From assembly GCA_947644185.1 (NCBI GenBank), contig CANRZC010000116.1, positions 1 to 7,064 of the forward strand: a stretch of DNA of 7,064 nt, read 5' to 3'. A program made the translations under genes and the position numbers. This DNA is from an uncultured Acetatifactor sp. GTDB lineage: Bacteria > Bacillota > Clostridia > Lachnospirales > Lachnospiraceae. This document shows positions 1-5,358 of the stretch, in pieces (the stretch's first letter is position 1; the number at the start of each line of letters is the position of its first letter). Below the pieces are notes generated by a model. That model did not search any database and was not told where the DNA came from. It saw only the letters and a program-made list of their open reading frames with translations.

Positions 1-27
1 CGACACCAGCCGAGAGGGAAGCAATAG

Positions 28-57
28 TACCAGAATAAAAAGGTTCGTCTGCAGGAT
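28..57 (+). other. Possible coding remnant upstream of the GDPD gene start
   Basis: In the frame of the downstream gene, the codons between a TAG at 25-27 and the GTG at 58 read YQNKKVRLQD(V). This resembles the polar, basic linker that precedes this part of the membrane domain in related phosphodiesterases, from memory. It suggests that the protein once extended further upstream and that a nonsense change, frameshift or rearrangement broke it. Only 57 bases are visible, none of the three frames in bases 1-27 shows the expected hydrophobic sequence, and the window edge prevents a decision. Confidence 0.3.
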
Positions 58-1584
58 GTGCTCCGCATGTCCATCCGTAAATGTCGGAAACTAATCCATC
101 TTCGAAGTCTTTCGCTAGCGTTTCTGACCTTATTTTTGATTCCCTTTTTAAATCTGGGTATGGCATCCGGGGTGATTTCTACGATTCAGGTGCCGGGCTT
201 TATCCAGGATTATGTTTTCCAGAACCGGCTTCTGGTTTTACTATTTTCCCTTGTGGTGATTCTGCTGACAGAGCTATTGTTGAGCTGGCTCTATTCTCTA
301 CACTTTTTGATTTTAGAGGATATGCCTTTCAAAGAGGCCAGAAAGCATAGTAGACGTCTGGGAGCGGGAAAGCATATCAAAGACCTACTTTCTTTGGTGG
401 CAATGCAGTTTATCATTTCCCTGTGTTTCCTGGGGTGTGTCATGATTGGTATTTTGCTGATTATGGCTGTGGATGGAATCTTGGATGGCTTCACATTGCT
501 GAGCAGTTTTGTGTCTACAATTATTTGGATGTTTATTGCCCTGTCAACCACAGTTTTCATGTCCTTGTCCATGCCTATCAGCTATGCAGGCATCAGCGTT
601 CTGTTCTATGCCCATAAACAGGAGCTGGGGGAGGAAATTTACAACCTGGAGTTACAGGAAAAAAGTGCGATTCTTCTCCACGGGCATGAGAAAAAACAGG
701 ACAAGTCCAGAATAGGGGCAATCAGCTTTGGGATGGCTATAGTGGCTTTGGTTCTGGGGACAGCTTTCACTTATGGGCTGCAGCTGGGGAAATACAATCT
801 AACCATTGAATATGCCTGGACCACAGAAGTCACTGCCCATAGAGGGGCATCTGTGGATTACCCAGAAAATACCATGAGCGCTTTTGAAGGGGCAGCGAAC
901 CTTGGGGCGGACTGGATTGAACTGGATGTGCAGCAGACAAAGGATGGCCAGATTATTGTCATCCATGATACCAATTTCAAGCGCACTACAGGTGTGAACA
1001 AGAATACATGGGAGCTTACCTATGAGGAAGTCAGTAAGCTGGATGCGGGCAGTTTTTTTAGCCCAGAATATGCGGGAGAGCGCATTCCGCTGTTAAGTGA
1101 AGTGGTGGAGTTTGCCAAAGAAAATCTGATCAAGCTGAACATTGAACTAAAGCCCACTGGCCATGAGATAGATTTTGAGAAAAGCGTGGTGGACATTGTG
1201 ACAGAACAGGGTTTTTTGGAGGAATGTGTGATTACCTCCCAGGTTTACCGCGTGTTAGAGAATGTGAAACAATACAATCCTGATGTAATGACTGTGTATG
1301 TATGCAGCCTGGCTTATGGGGATATTACAGCCCTGGAGGCAGCGGATCATTTTAGTGTGGAGGCAGCCAATGTAACAGAAAGGCTGGTTGATAGCGTGCA
1401 TAGAGAGGGGAAACAATTGTATGCCTGGACGGTAAATACAGAGTCCAGCATTCGCAAGATGGTGGAGCTGAATGTGGACAATGTGATTACAGACAATGTA
1501 GTATTGGCAAAGGAAACCATCTATGCAGAAAAAACCAGTGACTTAATCAGCGAATATGTGAAGCTGCTGGAAAAAATTTTCTGA
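58..1584 (+). CDS. Membrane-anchored glycerophosphodiester phosphodiesterase, N-terminus probably truncated
   Basis: Expected to hydrolyse glycerophosphodiesters to sn-glycerol-3-phosphate and an alcohol at the cell membrane. Residues 1-245 hold about five hydrophobic helices (roughly 14-38, 57-82, 110-138, 145-170, 219-241), as in the membrane domain that precedes GDPD in many Firmicutes. The GDPD domain begins at about 258 with HRGAS (261-265), then ENT (270-272), ELD (288-290, metal ligands), HD (303-304), IELK (362-365), AWTVN (456-460) and ITD (477-479), so the catalytic set looks complete. The start is uncertain: GTG at 58 has no well-spaced ribosome binding site, and ATG at 67 has only a weak AGGA at 53-56. 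Relatives, as I remember them, carry more residues before this point, and the reading frame still looks coding upstream as far as a TAG at 25-27. A 5'-damaged gene or an upstream frameshift is therefore possible. The oxidoreductase gene follows after 78 bases without a clear terminator and may be co-transcribed. Confidence 0.85.
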   Translation: MLRMSIRKCRKLIHLRSLSLAFLTLFLIPFLNLGMASGVISTIQVPGFIQDYVFQNRLLVLLFSLVVILLTELLLSWLYSLHFLILEDMPFKEARKHSRRLGAGKHIKDLLSLVAMQFIISLCFLGCVMIGILLIMAVDGILDGFTLLSSFVSTIIWMFIALSTTVFMSLSMPISYAGISVLFYAHKQELGEEIYNLELQEKSAILLHGHEKKQDKSRIGAISFGMAIVALVLGTAFTYGLQLGKYNLTIEYAWTTEVTAHRGASVDYPENTMSAFEGAANLGADWIELDVQQTKDGQIIVIHDTNFKRTTGVNKNTWELTYEEVSKLDAGSFFSPEYAGERIPLLSEVVEFAKENLIKLNIELKPTGHEIDFEKSVVDIVTEQGFLEECVITSQVYRVLENVKQYNPDVMTVYVCSLAYGDITALEAADHFSVEAANVTERLVDSVHREGKQLYAWTVNTESSIRKMVELNVDNVITDNVVLAKETIYAEKTSDLISEYVKLLEKIF

Positions 1585-1662
1585 AAAGTGGGAAGTCGCC
1601 AGAAGGTTCTATTCTCAAAATTGTAAAAATGCCGCCAGAGGCGGGCATAAATGGAGGTAGAT

Positions 1663-2838
1663 ATGGATATTGTGCGTTTTGGAATCGTGGGAATCGGCAA
1701 CATGGGAAGTGCTCATGCCATGCAGCTTTTTGAGGGAAGGGTAAAAGGGGCCAGGCTCTCAGCTGTGTGCGACTGCAGAGAGGAGCGCCTGCAATGGGCA
1801 AAAGAGCGGTTTGAGGGCGTCTCATTATATGAGAATTATGAGTCGCTTTTAGACAGCGGGGAAGTGGATGCTGTGCTGATAGCAACACCCCATAAGCTGC
1901 ACCCAATCATTGCCTGCAGAGCCTTTGAGAGAAAACTGAACGTGCTGACAGAAAAACCAGCGGGCATAGACACTGCTAGCGTAGCCAGGATGAACCAGGC
2001 CGCTGCAGAGAGTGGAACCGTATTTGGTATCATGTACAATCAGCGGACCAATCAGCTTTACAGGAAACTCCACGATTTGGTACAGGAAGGCCTATTGGGG
2101 GAAATCAAGCGCTTTGTGTGGATCATCAACAATTGGTATCGCACACAGGCCTATTATGATTCCGGTGACTGGCGGGCTACGTGGAATGGGGAGGGCGGCG
2201 GTGTGCTGCTGAACCAATGCCCCCACAATCTGGATATCTGGCAGTGGATCCTGGGAATGCCAGTAAGACTGCGCGCATTCTGCAGAGAGGGGCATTACCA
2301 TCAGATTCAGGTGGAGGACGATGCGACTATCTATGCAGAATACGAAGGGGGAGCCAATGCTGTATTTATCACTTCTACAGGAGAGTACCCTGGCACAAAC
2401 CGGATGGAGATCAGCGGAACCCGGGGAAAGGCAGTGGTGGAGAATGGCTGTCTGAAGCTGTATTTATTGGATCAGGATGAGCGGGAAATTTGCTATACCT
2501 CAAAGGAAGGAATGCCTCAGGAGAAGGTGAACTGTCAGGTTATAGAGCAGAAGGAAGCTGGCGGCGGCCATCTGGATATCTTGCAGAATTACACCAATGC
2601 AGTTCTCTATGGGGAGGAGCTCCTTGCGCCCGGCATAGAAGGGATCCGGGGCCTGACGCTGAGCAATGCCGCCTATCTGTCTGCATGGAAGGATGACTGG
2701 GTATCCTTGCCGTTAAACCAACAGGAGTTTTGTGAATATCTGTGCAAAAAACAGGAATCAGAAGAGGCCATGCAGAGAAACGTGCAGCATGAAAATCTGT
2801 CCGGTGAATATTCGGAGAGATGGAGCGTTCGGTGGTAA
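1663..2838 (+). CDS. Gfo/Idh/MocA-family NAD(P)-dependent oxidoreductase
   Basis: A 391-residue protein of the usual family length, likely a cytoplasmic sugar, inositol or amino-sugar dehydrogenase; the substrate cannot be read from sequence. The N-terminal Rossmann fold shows FGIVGIGNMG (6-15) with the G-x-G-x-x-G dinucleotide motif, followed by AVCD (34-37) at the end of the second strand. The family EKP motif is at 97-99, Lys98 being the usual catalytic lysine. The C-terminal alpha/beta domain carries GGGVLLNQCPHNLD (178-191), with the conserved His188 and Asp191. The first Asp and the Gly of the common GGGxLxDxGxHxxD pattern are Asn184 and Cys186 here, a variant I believe occurs in a whole subfamily. 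The start was set at ATG 1663 because GGAGG at 1653-1657 lies 5 bases upstream; the ATG at 1651 overlaps that site. No separate promoter is evident, so it may share a transcript with the phosphodiesterase upstream. Confidence 0.92.
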   Translation: MDIVRFGIVGIGNMGSAHAMQLFEGRVKGARLSAVCDCREERLQWAKERFEGVSLYENYESLLDSGEVDAVLIATPHKLHPIIACRAFERKLNVLTEKPAGIDTASVARMNQAAAESGTVFGIMYNQRTNQLYRKLHDLVQEGLLGEIKRFVWIINNWYRTQAYYDSGDWRATWNGEGGGVLLNQCPHNLDIWQWILGMPVRLRAFCREGHYHQIQVEDDATIYAEYEGGANAVFITSTGEYPGTNRMEISGTRGKAVVENGCLKLYLLDQDEREICYTSKEGMPQEKVNCQVIEQKEAGGGHLDILQNYTNAVLYGEELLAPGIEGIRGLTLSNAAYLSAWKDDWVSLPLNQQEFCEYLCKKQESEEAMQRNVQHENLSGEYSERWSVRW

Positions 2839-2862
2839 GGAATTATTCCTGAAATAATTCCT
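2838..2862. repeat. Perfect 10-bp inverted repeat after the oxidoreductase stop
   Basis: AGGAATTATT (2838-2847) and its exact reverse complement AATAATTCCT (2853-2862) flank the 5-base loop CCTGA. The repeat starts on the last base of the stop codon. It would form an AT-rich hairpin, but no run of T follows, so it is not a standard intrinsic terminator. It may be a weak terminator or 3'-end stabiliser, or an operator lying about 25 bases upstream of the putative guaA -35 box. Confidence 0.6.
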
Positions 2863-2887
2863 GAAAGGTTCCCAACTGAGAAAGGGA

Positions 2888-2916
2888 TTGCAATCTGCGG
2901 ACTATCATTTTATACT
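2888..2916 (+). promoter_or_regulatory. Putative sigma-A promoter for guaA
   Basis: TTGCAA (2888-2893, 4 of 6 consensus positions) and TATACT (2911-2916, 5 of 6) are separated by 17 bases. Transcription would begin near 2923, leaving a leader of about 30 bases before the guaA start. That is too short for a purine riboswitch, and it makes the upstream in-frame ATG at 2923 an unlikely start. Confidence 0.55.
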
Positions 2917-2937
2917 GGAATCATGAATGAAATAAGG

Positions 2938-2943
2938 AAGGAG
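2938..2943 (+). promoter_or_regulatory. Ribosome binding site that fixes the guaA start
   Basis: AAGGAG lies 9 bases before ATG 2953. The alternative in-frame ATG at 2923 has no purine-rich site in front of it and would lie at the predicted transcription start. The protein read from 2953 begins MKQDLIVILD, matching the usual GuaA N-terminus. Confidence 0.8.
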
Positions 2944-2952
2944 AGCTTTACC

Positions 2953-4245
2953 ATGAAACAAGATTTGATCGTTATTTTGGACTTGGGAAGTACCCAGAAC
3001 ACTGTTCTGGCCAGAGAGATCCGTGAGTTAGGCGTGTACAGTGAGATTCATCCCCACGATATTACCCTGGAAGAGCTGAGGGCTTTGCCCAATGTAAAGG
3101 GTATCATTTTAAATGGCGGAGAGAACCGCACAGTGGATGGACAGGATGTTACTGTGGGGGAGGAGCTCTATGAGGCAGGCTACCCCATGATTTCCATTGA
3201 TTATCCCCAGTCCAAATGTGAGATAAAGTATGATGTGCTTCCTGGGCAGGAGATCCTGAGAAAGTTCTTATTTGAGAAGTGCGCTGCAGAGGCCAACTGG
3301 AATATGAAGAACTTCATCGAAGATCAGATAGAATTGATCAGACAGCAGGTGGGTGACAAAAAAGTGCTGCTTGCACTGTCTGGCGGTGTGGACTCTTCTG
3401 TAGTGGCGGCTATGTTGATCAAAGCAATCGGTCAACAGCTGGTATGTGTACATGTGAACCATGGTCTTATGCGCAAAAATGAGTCAGAGAGCGTGGTGAA
3501 GGTGTTCCGAGATGAGCTTCATGCGAACTTGATTTATGTGGATGCCTCAGAGCGCTTCCTGGGAAAGCTGGCCAGTGTGGCGGATCCAGAGCAAAAGAGA
3601 AAAATCATTGGCGGCGAGTTTATCCGTGTCTTTGAGGAGGAAGCCAGAAAGCTGGAGGGCATTGACTTCCTGGGTCAGGGGACGATTTACCCTGATATCA
3701 TCGAAAGCGGTACAAAAACAGCAAAGATGGTGAAATCCCACCACAATGTAGGCGGACTGCCAGAGGATCTGAAATTTGAGCTGGTGGAGCCGCTGAAGCA
3801 GCTATTCAAAGACGAGGTGCGCGCCTGTGGTGTGGAACTGGGACTGCCACATGACATGGTGTATCGCCAGCCATTTCCAGGGCCCGGACTGGGGGTCAGA
3901 TGTCTGGGTGCCATTACCAGGGACAGACTGGAGGCGGTCAGAGAGGCGGACGCGATTCTTCGGGAGGAATTCGCAAAGGCTGGGCTGGATCGGAAGGTGT
4001 GGCAGTATTTCACAGTAGTGCCTGACTTTAAGTCAGTGGGCATGAAGAATAATGCGCGGGTATTTGAGTATATGGTGATTATCCGGGCCATCAATACAGT
4101 GGATGCCATGACTGCTTCTGTGGAAAAGGTGGACTGGGATGTGCTGGAGCGGATTACGAACCGAATTCTGGCTGAGGTGGAGCATGTGAACCGGGTTTGC
4201 TATGATATGAGTCCCAAACCGCCTGCGACCATCGAATTCGAGTGA
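2953..4245 (+). CDS. guaA: GMP synthase with a shortened, catalytically dead glutaminase domain
   Basis: GMP synthase converts XMP to GMP with ATP, normally taking ammonia from its own glutaminase domain; it is the last step of GMP synthesis. This protein has 430 residues where about 510-525 is usual. The C-terminal part is complete: P-loop LSGGVDSS (142-149), VNHGLMRKNE (168-177), DPEQKRKIIG (211-220), QGTIYPDIIESG (242-253), KSHHNVGGLP (261-270), RQPFPGPGLGVR (305-316), and the terminal KPPATIEFE. The missing part is in the N-terminal class I glutaminase domain. Residues 5-56 still follow the family, ending in GIILNGG, but where GICYGMQ with the nucleophilic Cys is expected the protein reads SIDYPQS (81-87), with Asp83 at the Cys position. 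It then jumps after about 15 residues to ILRKFLF (101-107), which normally lies just after the catalytic His-x-Glu. All three triad residues are therefore absent. The frame is intact, so I read this as an ammonia-dependent GMP synthase, or one served by a glutaminase encoded elsewhere, rather than a pseudogene. Confidence 0.93.
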   Translation: MKQDLIVILDLGSTQNTVLAREIRELGVYSEIHPHDITLEELRALPNVKGIILNGGENRTVDGQDVTVGEELYEAGYPMISIDYPQSKCEIKYDVLPGQEILRKFLFEKCAAEANWNMKNFIEDQIELIRQQVGDKKVLLALSGGVDSSVVAAMLIKAIGQQLVCVHVNHGLMRKNESESVVKVFRDELHANLIYVDASERFLGKLASVADPEQKRKIIGGEFIRVFEEEARKLEGIDFLGQGTIYPDIIESGTKTAKMVKSHHNVGGLPEDLKFELVEPLKQLFKDEVRACGVELGLPHDMVYRQPFPGPGLGVRCLGAITRDRLEAVREADAILREEFAKAGLDRKVWQYFTVVPDFKSVGMKNNARVFEYMVIIRAINTVDAMTASVEKVDWDVLERITNRILAEVEHVNRVCYDMSPKPPATIEFE

Positions 4246-4271
4246 GGAAAAATTTTGCATAGATTATTTTA

Positions 4272-4304
4272 TATAGCAGGTGGTCTATTTGATTGCCTGC
4301 TATA
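4272..4304. repeat. 9-bp inverted repeat between guaA and the membrane-protein gene
   Basis: TATAGCAGG (4272-4280) and CCTGCTATA (4296-4304) are exact reverse complements separated by 15 bases. The transcript could fold into a hairpin, yet no T run follows, so a classical intrinsic terminator is not supported. The right arm overlaps an extended -10-like element, TGCTATACT (4298-4306). An operator over a promoter for the downstream gene is therefore an equally good reading. Confidence 0.55.
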
Positions 4305-4306
4305 CT
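4298..4306 (+). promoter_or_regulatory. Possible extended -10 element for the 4361-6054 gene group
   Basis: TGCTATACT matches the TGn-TATAAT extended -10 pattern at all but one position. No recognisable -35 box lies 16-18 bases upstream, so it would depend on the TG extension. Transcription would start near 4313, about 48 bases before the TTG start codon. This is the only candidate promoter seen in the 115-base gap after guaA. Confidence 0.3.
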
Positions 4307-4348
4307 TGAAGATATCCAAATGTTTCCTGGATGGGGAGTAGAGATCTC

Positions 4349-4355
4349 AAGGAGG
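4349..4355 (+). promoter_or_regulatory. Ribosome binding site supporting a TTG start
   Basis: AAGGAGG is the strongest Shine-Dalgarno match in the gap. It sits 5 bases before TTG 4361 and 11 bases before the in-frame GTG 4367. The in-frame ATG at 4331 lies upstream of it with no site of its own and cannot use it. Confidence 0.75.
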
Positions 4356-4360
4356 TTATT

Positions 4361-4828
4361 TTGGCAGTGAAAATCGGACATGGGGTGAGGAAGACAGGAA
4401 AGGCAATGCTGCGCCTTATAGCGCTGCTTCTAGGGGCCATTTTGCTGCTCCTTCTTGCAAGCCCTATCATCAACGATCTGTACGCCTGGAGGCTTGAGCG
4501 GGAGACAGCCCGTATTCCACTGCCACCTGATACAGAGCTTGTGGAGAAATTCAGCCGGGCAGGAAAGCTCAATGGCAATGGAAACGGAATGCAGTTTCTG
4601 GGAGGCATCCTGCTTAAGAGCAGTATGACATTGGAGGAACTGCAGGACTACTATAGGACTTATGAAGACGACTATATAGTGGAAACTCAAAAGACAGGAG
4701 AGCTTACCATGGTGGAGCACGGCGATTGCTTTCTCAACACAAAGGTGTCCGGGGACGATTACTACGTGGTTTACTTATGGGGCCAGGGCATTTCGCCCTG
4801 CAGCGAACTTGATTTGCGGGGACATTGA
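4361..4828 (+). CDS. Small membrane-anchored protein of unknown function
   Basis: I do not recognise a named family. From the TTG start the product has 155 residues: a basic N-terminal stretch (K4, R10, K11, K14, R18), one strongly hydrophobic helix at about 17-35, then a soluble domain of about 120 residues. By the positive-inside rule the domain should face outside; the hydrophobic stretch has no cleavage or lipobox signal that I can see, so it looks like an anchor. The most distinctive part is IPLPPDTE (52-59) followed by SRAGKLNGNGNGMQF (65-79) and LEELQDYY (91-98), which resembles hypothetical proteins I associate with Lachnospiraceae. The C-terminal half contains two Cys (123, 147), which could form a disulfide outside the cell. 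Its stop is 39 bases before the acetyltransferase start, so the two are probably co-transcribed. No enzyme motif is visible. Confidence 0.82.
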   Translation: MAVKIGHGVRKTGKAMLRLIALLLGAILLLLLASPIINDLYAWRLERETARIPLPPDTELVEKFSRAGKLNGNGNGMQFLGGILLKSSMTLEELQDYYRTYEDDYIVETQKTGELTMVEHGDCFLNTKVSGDDYYVVYLWGQGISPCSELDLRGH

Positions 4829-4867
4829 ATAGCAGCGCTTTTGAACAAACCAGAAATGAGGAAAAAT

Positions 4868-5323
4868 ATGAGAGAAATATGGACAATCAGGGAACACCCG
4901 GATATGGCAGACGCTGCAGCTGCATGGTTCCATGAAAAATGGCATATCCCGCTGGAGGCATATCAGGAGAGCATTCGGGAATGTTTAGAATGGGAGAGGA
5001 AATCCGCAGTACCCCAATGGTATCTGGCTGTGGAGAATGGCAGCATTCTGGGTGGATTGGGTGTCATTGAGAATGATTTTCATAATCGAAAGGACTTGAC
5101 GCCCAATGTGTGTGCAGTGTATGTAGAGGAGGCATATCGCTGCAGAGGGATCGCGGGCCAACTGCTTCGCTTTGTCTGCGCCGACATGAAGGCCCAGGGG
5201 ATCCATACCCTCTATTTGCTCACAGACCACACATCCTTCTATGAACGATATGGCTGGGAATTCCTGTGCATGGTACAGGGAGACGGAGAATCAGACCTGT
5301 CCAGGATGTATGTACATCGATAG
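4868..5323 (+). CDS. GNAT-family N-acetyltransferase
   Basis: A 151-residue cytoplasmic protein of single-domain GNAT size, expected to transfer an acetyl group from acetyl-CoA to an amine; the acceptor is unknown. The central strand WYLAVENGSILGGLGVI (51-67) is followed by the acetyl-CoA motif A region AVYVEEAYRCRGIAGQLL (83-100), in which R-x-R-G-I-A (91-96) fits the Q/R-x-x-G-x-G/A pyrophosphate-binding loop. LYLLTD (115-120) and FYERYGW (124-130) match the motif B strand and helix, including the Tyr that commonly acts as general acid. The start was placed at ATG 4868 because GAGG at 4858-4861 lies 6 bases upstream; the in-frame TTG at 4841 has no site. It sits between the small membrane protein and thyX with short gaps, probably in one transcript, but this does not reveal its substrate. 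Confidence 0.9.
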   Translation: MREIWTIREHPDMADAAAAWFHEKWHIPLEAYQESIRECLEWERKSAVPQWYLAVENGSILGGLGVIENDFHNRKDLTPNVCAVYVEEAYRCRGIAGQLLRFVCADMKAQGIHTLYLLTDHTSFYERYGWEFLCMVQGDGESDLSRMYVHR

Positions 5324-5358
5324 AAGCGTGTTACCAAAATGAAAAAGGAGAACAGAAA

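Noticed and set aside
1631..1646. Small GC hairpin (CCGCC-AGA-GGCGG) just before the oxidoreductase ribosome binding site, as a terminator for the phosphodiesterase gene
   Set aside because: The stem has only 5 bp and no T run follows on the + strand. The T-rich side lies on the minus strand, where no gene converges.
1547..1906. 119-codon minus-strand open frame across the phosphodiesterase-oxidoreductase junction
   Set aside because: It is antisense to the conserved Rossmann segment of the oxidoreductase and has no recognisable protein pattern.
2862..2952. Purine riboswitch upstream of guaA
   Set aside because: The inferred leader is only about 30 bases, and I see no purine aptamer core or anti-terminator structure in the gap.
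2923..2952. Extra ten N-terminal residues on GuaA from the ATG at 2923
   Set aside because: No ribosome binding site precedes it, it coincides with the likely transcription start, and the family N-terminus corresponds to the ATG at 2953.
3687..4109. 140-codon open frame on the minus strand inside guaA
   Set aside because: It lies opposite a highly conserved GuaA region, has low-complexity Ser/Pro-rich composition and no ribosome binding site; it is a shadow of the real gene.
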